NCBI GenBank assembly: GCA_900323505.1 | Contig: OOIN01000002.1 | Location: forward strand, 1-64,000 | Source: Ustilago trichophora | Taxonomy: Eukaryota > Basidiomycota > Ustilaginomycetes > Ustilaginales > Ustilaginaceae | Direction of reading: 5' to 3' | Length of the DNA stretch: 64,000 nucleotides | Part shown: positions 29,483-40,810 of the stretch, one piece after another | Layout: every line of letters begins with the position of its first letter | Position numbering within the stretch: the first letter of the stretch is position 1 | Position numbers and translations under genes: made by a program | Notes under the pieces: model-generated | Told to the model about the DNA's origin: nothing | Database searches by the model: none | What the model saw: the letters and a program-made list of their open reading frames with translations, nothing else

Positions 29483-30145
29483 ATGTCTCTTCTCAGCACC
29501 ACTCTGCGTCAGCCTTTCATTGCTGCAGGCCGCACATTCTCCACCTCTATCGCGCCTCGCTTCGCCTCGGCCGCTAGCGCCGCTAACACAACCGCCGGAC
29601 CCTGGGCCGACCGCCCAACCACCCAGCGTCTCAACCGCTACCTTGTCGTGGCTGAAGACTACTCCGACTCTGGAGCAAACGCACGTCGCTTCGAAGTACG
29701 CGAGCGCCATCTGGAACAGGCACAGAATGGAAAGCGTGCCGGCCGCATCGAACTCGGCGGAGCCCTCCTCAAGAGGGACTTTAAAGACATCGACCACGAG
29801 CTCGGCCCTGGCCCTCACATGGCGGGTAGCGTCATGGTCGTGCTCGGCGAAAGCATCGAAGATGTACGCGAGAGAGTGATGAAGGATGAATACGTTCAGG
29901 GCAACGTGTGGGATATCGAGAAGCTCAAGATTTTCCCCTTCCTCCAGGCACCGCTAGTCAGTGCTGCCGCAGGCGCAGAGGCAGCTGCCGAAGCGGGCGC
30001 AGAGGCTAACGCAAGAGTGGTGGCAGACAGCAATGCCACACTGGGCCAGCTCAGACAGGATCTGGCCGCAGGAAAGGGTCCCAAGATGGTCACATTGGGC
30101 GCTCTGAGGAGGATGCATCAGAGCGTATACCGTTCTGACAAGTGA
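29483..30145 (+). CDS. YciI-like (YCII domain) protein, mitochondrial
   Basis: An intronless gene of 220 aa with ATG at 29483. The first 35 or so residues (TTLRQPFIAAGRTFSTSIAPR) look like a mitochondrial presequence. Residues 53-150 fit the YCII-related fold: a first strand YLVVAEDY, then ARRFEVRERHLE with the conserved His, then RIELGGALL, VMVVLGES and a helix. The C-terminal part is an Ala/Glu-rich extension. The molecular function of fungal YciI-like proteins is not established. The conserved His/Asp suggests a small-molecule enzyme. Confidence 0.8.
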   Translation: MSLLSTTLRQPFIAAGRTFSTSIAPRFASAASAANTTAGPWADRPTTQRLNRYLVVAEDYSDSGANARRFEVRERHLEQAQNGKRAGRIELGGALLKRDFKDIDHELGPGPHMAGSVMVVLGESIEDVRERVMKDEYVQGNVWDIEKLKIFPFLQAPLVSAAAGAEAAAEAGAEANARVVADSNATLGQLRQDLAAGKGPKMVTLGALRRMHQSVYRSDK

Positions 30146-30894
30146 ACGGCTTCGTGAAACACTACCCATTTACAAGGCTGTCCATCTTTACAAGCCTTTA
30201 CAGCAAGTTCGGGTGCAAATGACAATGCATCTATCGCATCATAGCAATGTGCAAAAGGAAAAGAAACAGCAGCAACACAACTCTGGCAACACCCACATCA
30301 AGGCACAACCTGTCAAGCTTCAAACAAGCTATCAACCGATCCAGACCCGGTATGGAAGCGTCACGCGGGCTAGTTGCCCTAAATTCTTCTTTTACACGCC
30401 ATCTCATCACGATACCCAACCAGAAGTGTTCTGGAAACATACGCAAACAAGTGCGCTCCCATACGGGCCCGATTCACATGCGCAAACTAAGCTCGGCCTT
30501 CAACAACACACAGCTCTCTTTCGTCTTGGAGTCCGGCCTACGTCGCAGATTCAATGCATTTGCTTCTTCTATCGAAGTGTAGTTTTGTGTTCCGGTGTGA
30601 ACATGTGACATGTCTGAGATCTGAATTGTCTGTGCAGAACGCTTTGTCAGAGCTCCACTGCTGCTTCAATTGGCTTCCTCTTCGCGCCTTTGCTTCTTTC
30701 GCTCGAGATCCAGCCGTCCCGAATCTGTAAAAGCAAAGAAAAGAAAAAATCCCATCATCGCTCAAGCATCCATCACGATTCCACACCATCCTCAGCCCCA
30801 CGCACCGAACAGTGAGGCGCACAGACATCATCGTATCTATGAAGATGCTTCTGTTTCGTGAAGGAGTTTATCCTGCACGTCTGTTGACACCAAT
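30146..30894. other. Intergenic between converging genes
   Basis: Convergent 3' flanks of the YciI-like gene and SDHAF2. Short frames on both strands show no recognisable domain. Confidence 0.55.
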
Positions 30895-31823
30895 TTAGGT
30901 GCGGTTTGCGTCCAACTCAGGCATCCATCTAACGGCCTTTTCCTCGTTCTTCGTGTGCTGGATGAGCCTCCAGCCCAACTTGCCTTCGGTGTGGAAGCTA
31001 GAGTACCAACGTTCGGGGATGGGCTTGCGCTGGGTGCACCAGTAGAAGATATCCCAGTCGGGCTCGTCCAGCAACTATTCAGAAGCCACACAGTATCGTC
31101 ACATGCAATGGCAAGACGCGAAACAGTAGCGAAGAGATTGTCAGTCGTCTGTCCGCTGTCTTTCTTCGGTGTATCCCTTGTTGGTTATGAATAAGGCTGG
31201 CAAGCCAAAATCTCGAGAGGATACTTGCACGGCACTCCCGCGGTGCAGAAACATCATGATAGGGTGAGTATACTTACACGATCGAATTCGTCCAACTCTT
31301 CGGTGGGCAACTTTTTCAGCTCCTTCTTTGCGAAAGTACTCAGCAGCAAGTCAGTCTCGAGCGTTCCTCGCTTCCTGCACTGATACACGAGTCTTGCAAT
31401 CTTGGTGTCTCTCTCCTCGCTTTCCCTTCCGGGCACGCGCATGGGTGCGTCCACTCCGTCCAACGCTTGACGTTCTGATGCGAGGTTCAGACCCGCCCAT
31501 TTGGATTCTGGCCCAGTTTCAGGACCGCTATCGGCATTGTTCAGGTCCACGATGTCGGGCGAGAAGGGCAACGGGTAGGGATCTGATAGTTTGGCATCAG
31601 GAACGCGACCGGATGGACCAGCAGCGTTTGAGGCTGACTGAGTGGGTCCGGTGCTACCTTGGTCCGTCTTGATCGGGTCGGGGACGTCAGGTCGGCAAGA
31701 TGAGGAGGACCAGCGAATGGCTCCCCTGGCAGATACAAAGATGCGACGCTGAGCGAGAGGTGCTGAGTTGAGGAGTGTGCGTTGCACGCTGGCAAATGTA
31801 GCGAATCTGAACGGGGCTGTCAT
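30895..31823 (-). CDS. SDH5: Succinate dehydrogenase assembly factor 2, mitochondrial
   Basis: Two exons, 31823-31278 and 31074-30895, flank a 203-nt phase-0 intron (GTAAGT donor, AATAG acceptor). The product is 241 aa. The splice joins ...EELDEFDR to [12 protein letters not shown]..., rebuilding the conserved core of the SdhE/Sdh5 family. The RKRGTLETD motif lies at about residues 150-160, matching the RGxxExD signature. An N-terminal Arg/Ser-rich presequence targets the mitochondrial matrix. The family promotes covalent FAD attachment to the flavoprotein subunit Sdh1 and so assembly of complex II. The linker between presequence and core (about 45-130) is long, Pro/Ser-rich and probably disordered. 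Confidence 0.93.
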
Positions 31824-32244
31824 GCTCAAGTTGAATGTATACACTGGATCAAGACGTGTGATCGTTTAGATGATGACGAAGGTGAATCTGAATGCGAAGG
31901 TCGACATTGAACAGCGGGATTTTCGGCAATCGGAAGTGCCCGGCAGCCACAACATTCTCCACTTCGACCGCAGATGACCAAAGCAACCCTTACATAATCA
32001 TATCTTGCCCATTCAGTGTGATTATTCTGTCACAACTCAGACTACTGTTTTGCTGTGGGTCCTCAGCAAATTTGATTGATAATGCATGAGATTTTGGTGA
32101 ATGCGCTAGGAGTACATTAGATTGCCGTTATGAAATAAGGTTGCGGGAATCAAAAGAGAAAATGTTCTGTGCAAATGTAGTGATAGAAAGAAGTGTAGAC
32201 ATCATCTCGGGTGTTGTGCAATGGACGAAGTGCTGTTTGGGCGC
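31824..32244. other. Intergenic
   Basis: Promoter of SDHAF2 and 3' flank of the DHA1 transporter. AT-rich 31980-32180. No gene was recognised. Confidence 0.55.
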
Positions 32245-34056
32245 TTATCGACCGGCGCCAGCCTCGCTCGAGGTGGCGGAGAGTGACTCTGCTGGGTATG
32301 GCGTGTGCGCTACGGTCGAACCCTCGACGTCGAGGCTGTGACGCGCTGCGTCGTCGGTGTTCTTGCCTTCGTTGTGGCTGTTGGTGCGAGTAGCTTGGGC
32401 GGAGGTGGCCTTTTCGAGGTCGCTCTCGTCGCTGCTCGTGGTCTTGACGACCGTATTCTTGGAGGAAGCCTGCATCTGTTCAAGCATTGCCTTGGCTTCC
32501 GAGGCGTATTTGCAGCGCTCGCGGATCTTGGGACCGTACTTGTAGAAGATGAAGGGGAATGGCAGACAGATCAACGCGAGCAATCCGCCAACCGCTGGGC
32601 CCCAATGGATGCCGTTCTTGCCTCCAATAGAATAGAGCTGAGGCGTGAATAATGGAAATGCAAAGCCGAACAAGGATCGAATGACGGAGTTGGAGGCCAA
32701 AACCGAAGCGGCGTAGATCAAGTACGAGTCGGTGAGGTAGGACATTGTCGACAGGAAGATGAGAACCATGCCGAGACCGAAAGGACCACCACCGATAACG
32801 GGCGCAATCCAAGGGAGGTCAGGGCTATCGGTGGCGGCAAAGATGCCAAGGCCGACGACAATGGCAACGGCGCCAATCATGGCAGGCACCAGGCGGACTT
32901 CAGGAGGAGCGATGCCGCCGTGCTTGTCGGCGATGCGACCGTATCTGGGGTTCTCGAAGAAAATGATGTAGGCGAGCGCGATGAGCATACCGACCAAAAC
33001 ACCGATGAAAGCGAGACCTCCGATGCCTGGACTCCAGCCTCGGTAGCGTTGGAAGACGATGGGGAAGGCTCCAAAGAGACTGTAAAGGATACCGTAGATG
33101 ATAGCAATGTAGATGGAGAGAAGAGAGACGATGGGCTCGTAGAAGAGAAGCAGCCAGGGACGGCTGAGAGCCACCTTGAACTGGCTCGTAATGCTGAGGT
33201 CTTTGCCTTTGTCAAGTTTGCAAATGTAGTAGTGTCCGGTGGCCTCGCTAAGCTTCTGAGCGCGCCATCGAAGAAGTACAGGTGCGTAGGTTTCTGGCAT
33301 CGAGATGGCACCAACGATGGTGATGACACCGGCAAAGATGGCGAGGAAGCCAATGACCCACTTCCAGCCGGCGCTCTCGCCGAGGAAGCCACCGGTGATA
33401 GGACCGAGGGCGGGACCGAGGAAAGGGGCACTGGCAAAGATGGCCATTGCAAGGCCTCGCTGTTTAGCGTTGAACATGTCGGCAAGAACACCACCCGTGT
33501 TGACGAGTGGGCTGGAGCCGAAGAAACCAGCGAGGAAACGGAAGACGAGGAGGGAAGCCATGTTGGGGGAAGCGATAGAGACGGCCTGCCACATGGTGAA
33601 GATGAGGTAGGTGAAGATGTAGAGCGAGCGCCTACCAACGACTTCGGAGAAGGGAGCCCAGAAGAGGGGGCCAAAGGCGAAGCCGAGCACAAAGAGCGAG
33701 ATGCCGAGGGTGATGATGATCTGCTTTGGTGGGTGGAATTGAGCCTGGAGCGATTCGACAGCTCCTGAATAGGCACTTGAGGCTAGTGCTACGGACAGGG
33801 TTGCAATGGCGACCTGAATGGTAAGCAGCCACTTGTAGACGGGCGCCCAGGTCTGGGGGTTTTCGGCATCGTTGGGAAGCCATTCTACGAGATAGGGGTC
33901 GTCTTTTGTGCCTGATCCTGAATACTTGTGTGCGAGAATATCGCGGAAGGATGTTGTGTAGAGCCGATATGTTGTCTTTCTGAGAGTATGCTGATCGGGG
34001 TCTGCTAGTGCATCTAGTGCAGGAGAGGTTGGCTCCGGTCTGATTGACGACGGCAT
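32245..34056 (-). CDS. MFS transporter, DHA1 family (drug/polyamine:H+ antiporter)
   Basis: An intronless gene of 603 aa with ATG at 34056. Twelve membrane segments are apparent, after a cytosolic N-terminus with the motif WLPNDAENPQTW that precedes TM1 in fungal DHA1 proteins. The antiporter motif C appears as GPALGPITGGFLGE in TM5. The loop after TM2 has the form FSEVVGRRSLYI (motif A). The C-terminal tail is Ser/Thr/Lys-rich. It probably exports polyamines or xenobiotics from the plasma membrane in exchange for protons, as Tpo1/Flu1-type proteins do. The substrate cannot be read from the sequence. Confidence 0.88.
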   Translation of the reverse strand: MPSSIRPEPTSPALDALADPDQHTLRKTTYRLYTTSFRDILAHKYSGSGTKDDPYLVEWLPNDAENPQTWAPVYKWLLTIQVAIATLSVALASSAYSGAVESLQAQFHPPKQIIITLGISLFVLGFAFGPLFWAPFSEVVGRRSLYIFTYLIFTMWQAVSIASPNMASLLVFRFLAGFFGSSPLVNTGGVLADMFNAKQRGLAMAIFASAPFLGPALGPITGGFLGESAGWKWVIGFLAIFAGVITIVGAISMPETYAPVLLRWRAQKLSEATGHYYICKLDKGKDLSITSQFKVALSRPWLLLFYEPIVSLLSIYIAIIYGILYSLFGAFPIVFQRYRGWSPGIGGLAFIGVLVGMLIALAYIIFFENPRYGRIADKHGGIAPPEVRLVPAMIGAVAIVVGLGIFAATDSPDLPWIAPVIGGGPFGLGMVLIFLSTMSYLTDSYLIYAASVLASNSVIRSLFGFAFPLFTPQLYSIGGKNGIHWGPAVGGLLALICLPFPFIFYKYGPKIRERCKYASEAKAMLEQMQASSKNTVVKTTSSDESDLEKATSAQATRTNSHNEGKNTDDAARHSLDVEGSTVAHTPYPAESLSATSSEAGAGR

Positions 34057-36173
34057 GGTGCCTTGTAAGGATGGAGAGCCAGCTCTGTGCTTACGGGATG
34101 ATGATGGATAGCGAGAAAGGCGATAGATGAAGGAAGAGAGGAAGGGAGTTTATAAAGCAAAGGGGGGCTAGACATACGCTCAGGGTGCCGCCGACAGATA
34201 TTTCCGGCGTTTGGCAACAAGAGACTGACGGGAAAAGAGTTCTGAGGCTAGAAAGCGGTGGCGTGGTTGACAAGTGCACCCTGTCCCGAGATCGCGTGCA
34301 CGTTTGAAGCCAGTGGCTAGCTAGATGTAATGACGCTGTGACAGAAAGAATTGAATCTTGCTCTTCGTGATTTGCGGTGTTGGGGAAGACAAGATCCGGT
34401 GCAGGTGAGTTGGCAAGGGGGGCAGCAGCATGCGTAATCTACAATGCACAGTTTGGCTCGGGAACAGCAAGGCAATGTTACAAGGCAACCTCTCAAAGGG
34501 TCATTGCCAATGACAAAAGCAGAAGCACAGAACCATCTTGAGTACTATACAGACGTTCTCCGCGGAGCAAATCAAGTGGGTTCAAGACTGTCACTACTGG
34601 CGTAGGGGTAACATCACTCACGGCACTAGGCTAGCTTTAGTTTAGAACGCAAATGTGATGCTACGAAATGCGTGTCAGTTGCAAATCTTCTCAATAGGTC
34701 ACGGTTGTTTCGCAACATGCCGACGTCAAATCAGGCGAGGTAAGAAAAGGCGAGTCGAAAGGGCGGCCAAAGTGCAGCAACAGGAATCAAAAGGAAAAGG
34801 GAAAAGCCGTCTAGAAAAGTAATCGGTCATGACACTTTATCTAGCCCGGATCTGCCACGCTCAACCCGACGGAGCATTTCGCCGCAGATCCCTTTTTTGA
34901 CACTTCCGTTCCACATTATCACTTCCATCAGCATCCATAGCTCAACATCATCGCTGAGAATACCCATCATCATCACAGCGCACTAACTAGTAGCTACCAT
35001 TGCTACTCTGCATGGCTATCTTGCAAGGGAAGGTGGATGGGTGGACATACATGTACAGTGTTCATTTTGTGGTCGGAGTTTCAATTGGAATCTGCCGCAT
35101 TTTTTTAGATTGCCGCAAATTTGTCAAGACTGCTGACTTTTTGGATTTTGTGGTGACAGCGCCACTTTGGACACTTCTGCACTCTGCTTCTCCACTCTCT
35201 CAGCCCTTTCTGTTTGCCTTTTTCGGCTTGGCATTTCCGGTCCAAGTTGACGTTCTTTTGCCGGTCAAGCCTCTATGGGCCACTCAATCTCTTCACTGGC
35301 TGCGACCAGCACAGCACAACGCCCGACTTGACCATTCCTTTGGGCGTTGCACTTGCTATCTGAAGCGATCCCGTCGCGTACAGTAGTATGACCTCGCCTC
35401 TAAAGGTTGCAGTGCCTCCCCCCAGCTCGATCGCGAGCAATACGTTGCCGAGGCCATGGCAGGTCGCACGCAGCCTTGCAGCTTGCCCTCGCAGGCACGG
35501 GGTCTCGCTCCATTAGTTCAAAGGAACAAGTAGCGCATCGGCCTTGCTCGACGAGGCGGGCGGCTAGCGTTTAGAGTACGCCATTCACTATTCCTTGGCG
35601 CCTACGCCTCGGTCGCACACGACCGATACTCGACACTTGCCTCAATGAGCAAGAGCTTCTGTGTATGATCGTGCTTGCGTTTGCGTGTGTCTGTCGGTCT
35701 CCGAGGACCTGCATCGACTACTCCGGACTCCAAACTAAACAGTGTATGAGACTGCTGCACGAAATTCTGCGATCGCGAGTCCAGCGCAACTGCAGAGCCT
35801 GAACCCAGCGTCACAGCTTGAACATCAGACCCTGGCGGCTTGTTCGAATGGAGCCCAAGCTGCAAGCCAATCATGGCCCTCTTCAGGCTGCCTTGCTCGA
35901 GTCCTCCGATCGCTGCTCGGACCTGTGACTGTATCACGCCCTCCGCCCTTCGAGGCCTGTGCACTCCACCCTTATCTCAATCATCTCGTCCAAGCCGCCG
36001 GTCCAGGTGCAGCTCATGCATGTGTCCGGAAATCTCTGCCGTCCAGTTGGCAAATTTGGCGCATCCTTTTAATGGTACAATTTGCATACGTTTCACTATA
36101 CATGCTATTCCTCAACATCATCTGATTGACATTCCTTTTGATATGTCTACGAGGCACGGAACCCTCAACTAAG
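34057..36173. other. Long intergenic region (2.1 kb)
   Basis: It lies between the 3' end of the Zn2Cys6 gene and the start of the DHA1 gene. Frames exist (for example near 35013-35386) but have no domain, no conserved pattern and no splice logic. No tRNA-like fold was found. It may hold the transporter promoter and a long 3' UTR. Confidence 0.5.
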
Positions 36174-39100
36174 CTAGAGGAAAGGCATGTCCAGCCCGGC
36201 AGCAGCTAGGTCCGTCAGTGCGTCGTCCAACCACATTCTTGTCAAAACATCTTCTTGACCATTCTTGAGTGGACCTGCAGCTGTACCTCGCAGCATCTCG
36301 TTGGACCACAGTGGCTGCGAATGCATGCCTACGTGCAGGTTGGCGCTGTCTGTATTGTGATGGGCCGGATTCGATGAGTGTGCCATCCCTGCGCCGCTCG
36401 CAACGGATGAAGGCGACCGATGCATAGTGCGCGAAGGCGGCTCCACCATGCCGCCCAACGAGCCAGCATGTTGTCGATGTGCTTGCTGCTGCGACCCTGC
36501 AGGTGACACGCCGCTCGCCCACGAAGACATGGGATGGTGCGATGTGGGAGGTGCCAACGTCGATGTTTGATCGTCGAGCCACTTCAGGAAGAGCTGCGGA
36601 TCCACTTCTCCAGGCAGGATATCGGCTGTGCTCCACCAAGAGCCTGAGCCTCCGGTCAGGTTCTGTGAGGTCGAAAGCGGCGCCGTGGGCCATCCCGTAC
36701 TTGTCGCATTGCCCCAAGCGTCGTTTCCTGCCGACGTGGGTTCCTGTCGCACGCCATCCGAAGGGCGTACGAAGACCGAATTGCTTGTCGTAGCAGGCGC
36801 ATCCATCACTGCACTCGTCTGCATTGTCCCATCACTGCTACCAGCAGCTTCGGCGTGACGTGGCTGTGCACTTGATCCCGCAGTCATTCCACTCATAGCT
36901 GAGCTTTGATCCATCGGAAGCGATCCGACTGGGGTGTTCGCATCCGTTGAAGCGGCAGTTTGACCCCGTGCAGCAGCGCCTGCTCGAATAGTATGGGCAT
37001 CGGTCGTACCTGGTCGTTTCTCCAGCGAAGTGGGTCCGAAATCGCTTGCCGATGCTACACTGCCCGGTGTCTCGGTCTGCGCCATGTGTGAAGTGCTTCG
37101 AGTACGTGACTTGTTCCTAGCTTGACCAGAGCTGCTGGATGCAGTTCTCGTCTTGGCGTCGGTCAAGACCAATTGTTTGGCCAGCTGGCGCAAGTACATT
37201 GAATATCGATTCGCAAGATGCACGCCATCTGGAGCCGCACGTTCCAACGCAGTGATGACCTGTTGCAGCGACTGAGCACAACGTTTGAGCGGTAAGATGA
37301 CATCCGACACCGCTGTCGCTTTCACGCAAAACACAGCTGCCATGACGAGAAGCAGAAACCATCTCGCTGGCGCGCACATCATGGTCTCCAATTCCACCGT
37401 CAAGATGCGGATCAGACTCTGTGCTGCTGCCAGCGCCTCCCGTACAAAGGGATATGCTGGATGCGTTGAGAAACTGACCGTGTACGAAGCAGCTGCTGAG
37501 GCTGCTGCACTTGTGCCTGCTTTGCCAAGACGACCCTTGGATCCGATCTCGGCAGCTTCCGAGGCGCGATACTGTCGGTGATTCCGGAGTGTTCTGAGAC
37601 TGCGCTTGACTGAATCCAAGGCGATGCCGTTGGCGTACAGTCGAGCATAGTGATACTCGACACGCACGCGAAGCGAGGTCATGTCTCGTGTTGGCTCAAT
37701 GCGTGGTTGCGTCCAGTTGGCCCAATTGTCCAAGTCATCACGGATCGATTTGAGCGCCGGCACAAAGTCCTCGTCTTCCAGCAATCGCTCCGTAACAGCT
37801 TTCGATCGATACAGGTTCTCACAGGTGCGAAAGACGATTTGAAGAAGCTCTGCATGAGCACGGAAGGCGATCCACGCTCGATTCGAGCCCGAGGGGAAGC
37901 CCACCTCGCCGCTATTGCTGATGTCGGCATTCAGCAGGAATGGATGCGTCCGATCACGAACCAGATTCATGAAGGGCGCAGCGAGACCAGGACTCGAGAT
38001 CCTGCGACCCAGTCGAACCGAAAGATGGCAATCGGCATGCACGCTCGACATCCACACCCGCATTCGACGCTCGGCGTTCCTTCTCGATGCTACGTTACGA
38101 CTCGAGATGCCGCTGTAGGTCGAATCATTGTGCAGGTCAAGTCGTTCAGCCAGACGCAGCGCAGTTCCTGTCAACATCCAAGCTGTGTCGTCAAACTTTT
38201 CCGATTCCCGCATGTCGGCCTGTCGTGGTCCCTTGGAGGCTCGCGGTCCTGATCTCTTGTGATCCCGAGCTCGCGGGATCTGTCCTTCGTGCTCTGATCG
38301 AAGATCGTCGCCTGTCGCTGCAATCGTCGCTGGACTCGTAGCCGACGCGTCGTCCGCTTCCTGCTCGGCTTCCGATTCTGTCTGCTCTCCATCTCGCACC
38401 TCGTCCTCTGAATCCTCTGAATCAGAGCTGGCGTCTGGAGAGGTACGTCGGTCGTGCAGATCCAAGGTCGCCCATTCACTGAGAATGAGCAGCGCTTCGA
38501 TCGTGCCGATGGTATGCGAGGCTGGCAGGAAGAACGAACGGCTGATCTTTTCTTGGGTCCATTTGGAGATCTTGCGGTGAAACGTGTCGACGGCGGTGAC
38601 GTGTGCGTTGTGGTTGGCAACATCGTAGCGCGAAGCAACCGATAGCATGGCACCGAGCAGAATAGGTTCACGGCAGACGAGCTCCGATAACGCTTCCGAC
38701 GACTTGTCGAGGAGGTGAGGCGAGCAATGTGGTGCAAACGAATGCATCTGTCGAATGAAAAAATTGAGAAAGTAGCGTGCTTCGCTCCGCTTGATGAGCT
38801 TGAGACGGACGGGCTCGAATTTGCTCCAGCCGTAGTTGTGCTTGAGCGGTGGTGGGGTCACTGGACGATACAGAAGCGCGGCGGCTGACCGCTGCGCAGA
38901 GCTCAGGTTGCTGCGATGGCCTGGCATTGGATGCGAAGCCGGTCCGCCTGCAGAGGATGAAGCTGCTTGATCTGAAAACCGTTGGTCTATCGAAGGAGTC
39001 TGCCCTTGTTCGTTACGTGCACCCGCGTCATCCGGAAGGGCTAAGCTACCAGTTTCTTGCCCGTCGTTCGCATCACGACCTGCATCCACATCGTTTGTTG

Positions 39101-40067
39101 CTTCTCTCGAGTCCACCGCAACACCTGCAAGCACCCTCAGCGCATCCTTGCTGTGCTGCAGACCGACTTCTGCATACTGCTGTAAGGAGTCGAGTCTCGA
39201 TATCAATCCCAGAGGTTCACTGTTGGTTTCATTGGCGGCAGACGGGCTGGCGGATCGAGTGGACGAGGCAAGCTGTTCCTCCATCATCGGCTCGTCCATC
39301 GGTTCGTCCATCGGCTCGTCGACCTTTTCGGCGCGTTCTGATGCCTCGATATTGGTGGACAGCTTCCTGCGTTTGCTTTGGGAATGCGTGCCTTCGTGGC
39401 GATTGAGTCCGTAGATCATACCAATGCTTGGAGCATCGGACGGGTCGAGAGCTGAAACGGGCACATCGTGGCGCGCCGAGTGAAGTCGAGGGTTGGTGGC
39501 AGGCAGAGAGGCTAGGGCAGCACCAGCGAGTGCGTCGATGGCCGAAGAGGCAGTGCTGTGTTCGTCATCATCGTCCATGTCATGAGCAGAGGAAATGCGA
39601 GGATTCTTGGCCAGATGGTGTGCTCCAAAGGCCTGTGATCGAGAGGAGCGAGCTTTGGGACCGCGGCCTCGAGTCGACATGGTGAAGAGGCAAGGCCGCA
39701 TCTCACGCTTGCATCGCGCACATGGTGGCTCGGATGGTGCAGCAAGATCGCCTAGCTCACACTTGACCTTCTTGGTGCGACATCCATCGCATGCTTTGAA
39801 CGAGCGCTGAAAGTCTTTCTTGGCCGAGCCGCCATCGGTCTCCTGCATGGATCGAGAGGCAGGTGATCCCACATTGGCAGGCACCGAGGTCCCAGCAGCA
39901 GCAGCAGCAGCAGCAGAGTCGCTCATTTTTTGGCTGTCTCGAACGGGGGAGTGCGCACCATTGCTCCGCGCGCCTTTTGGCAAGGTCGCTTGATGATGAG
40001 CAGCAGAGGATTGGTGATGGTGGAGTTGAGTCTCGTTCTCGTGCGCAGATCGGCCTGGCTCATGCAT
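36174..40067 (-). CDS. Zn(II)2Cys6 fungal transcription factor
   Basis: An intronless frame. The first ATG is at 40067 (1297 aa), and a second good candidate is ATG 39926. The DNA-binding cluster has six cysteines at 93, 96, 103, 116, 119 and 126 (CxxCx6C...CxxCx6C), starting KACDGCRTKKVKC. Low-complexity tracts include poly-Ala before the cluster and a four-unit DEPM repeat near residue 257. The middle region (about 430-800) resembles the fungal-specific regulatory domain: helices with LSELVCREPILLGAMLSVASRYD, and later ERRMRVWMSSVHADCHLSVRLGR. An acidic Ser/Asp/Glu insert interrupts it. The C-terminus is Ser/Pro/Gln-rich and probably activating. A nuclear regulator whose targets are unknown. 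The region resembles Aro80-type regulators, but this is not firm. Confidence 0.87.
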   Translation of the reverse strand: MHEPGRSAHENETQLHHHQSSAAHHQATLPKGARSNGAHSPVRDSQKMSDSAAAAAAAGTSVPANVGSPASRSMQETDGGSAKKDFQRSFKACDGCRTKKVKCELGDLAAPSEPPCARCKREMRPCLFTMSTRGRGPKARSSRSQAFGAHHLAKNPRISSAHDMDDDDEHSTASSAIDALAGAALASLPATNPRLHSARHDVPVSALDPSDAPSIGMIYGLNRHEGTHSQSKRRKLSTNIEASERAEKVDEPMDEPMDEPMMEEQLASSTRSASPSAANETNSEPLGLISRLDSLQQYAEVGLQHSKDALRVLAGVAVDSREATNDVDAGRDANDGQETGSLALPDDAGARNEQGQTPSIDQRFSDQAASSSAGGPASHPMPGHRSNLSSAQRSAAALLYRPVTPPPLKHNYGWSKFEPVRLKLIKRSEARYFLNFFIRQMHSFAPHCSPHLLDKSSEALSELVCREPILLGAMLSVASRYDVANHNAHVTAVDTFHRKISKWTQEKISRSFFLPASHTIGTIEALLILSEWATLDLHDRRTSPDASSDSEDSEDEVRDGEQTESEAEQEADDASATSPATIAATGDDLRSEHEGQIPRARDHKRSGPRASKGPRQADMRESEKFDDTAWMLTGTALRLAERLDLHNDSTYSGISSRNVASRRNAERRMRVWMSSVHADCHLSVRLGRRISSPGLAAPFMNLVRDRTHPFLLNADISNSGEVGFPSGSNRAWIAFRAHAELLQIVFRTCENLYRSKAVTERLLEDEDFVPALKSIRDDLDNWANWTQPRIEPTRDMTSLRVRVEYHYARLYANGIALDSVKRSLRTLRNHRQYRASEAAEIGSKGRLGKAGTSAAASAAASYTVSFSTHPAYPFVREALAAAQSLIRILTVELETMMCAPARWFLLLVMAAVFCVKATAVSDVILPLKRCAQSLQQVITALERAAPDGVHLANRYSMYLRQLAKQLVLTDAKTRTASSSSGQARNKSRTRSTSHMAQTETPGSVASASDFGPTSLEKRPGTTDAHTIRAGAAARGQTAASTDANTPVGSLPMDQSSAMSGMTAGSSAQPRHAEAAGSSDGTMQTSAVMDAPATTSNSVFVRPSDGVRQEPTSAGNDAWGNATSTGWPTAPLSTSQNLTGGSGSWWSTADILPGEVDPQLFLKWLDDQTSTLAPPTSHHPMSSWASGVSPAGSQQQAHRQHAGSLGGMVEPPSRTMHRSPSSVASGAGMAHSSNPAHHNTDSANLHVGMHSQPLWSNEMLRGTAAGPLKNGQEDVLTRMWLDDALTDLAAAGLDMPFL

Positions 40068-40810
40068 TGATGTGCGGGGAAGTGGTTTCGTCCTAGCCAC
40101 GATGATTTCAAATGCCGCTGTCGTAACAATTGAGGACTGGCAGCTTGGTCTACTGCCGCTGCAAAGTTGCGCCAAAGAACAGGATGCTGGGACGGTCGGA
40201 ATCGATCGGCGCTCAATCGGTACTTTCCGGTGAGGGAATGGGCAGCCGTCGACCAAGCTTGAAGCTACAGATAGGCGGAAAAGAGTCGTTCCGGCAACGA
40301 TTCGGTGCAAGTTTGGGGCTGGGAGGATTGGCAATGGAGTGGAAGGGATAGGTTGGTCGTTGTGTCGATTTGGATCCTGTTTCCGCTCTTTGCCGGTTGT
40401 GGTTGGGCAAGGGCCTCTCTTGAAGGATCAAAACCAAAGAGGGGTCCACTTTTTTCCCCGCGACGCTGCTCTTCTTCCGGCTTTTGGCGGCTATTTGGCA
40501 GAAAAAGGCATCTTGTGGCTTTTCAATCGTGTGATAGGGTAAAACATATCGGTGATCCTCAATTGTGCTCAAAGGCTTCACAAGGACGGCTAGTCACGAC
40601 CCGAGGGCTTCGTTGTTCATGTTTGTGCGGTCTCAAAGAGTGTTATTGAAGAAGGAGAAGAACGAAGGACAGTGTGGAAGCAGCATGAGGTAAAACCCGG
40701 CTATAGGCAATGGAAATCAGAAAAGGGCAAGACAAGAATTGCTAGGAAATGTATCTGGCAAGCAAGACCTTGATTGTGGTCGCCAGCTCAAAGTTGACCA
40801 CCAAGCCAAC
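40068..40810. other. Intergenic
   Basis: Upstream region of the Zn2Cys6 gene and 3' flank of the small secreted protein gene. The Zn2Cys6 frame stays open to 40334 but without ATG. No other gene was recognised. Confidence 0.5.

Noticed and set aside
32920..33768. Antisense frame within the DHA1 transporter
   Set aside because: Acidic low-complexity translation produced by the complementary strand of membrane-protein codons.
35013..35386. Plus-strand frame in the 34-36 kb intergenic region
   Set aside because: Hydrophobic but without conserved pattern, signal peptide logic or splice partners.
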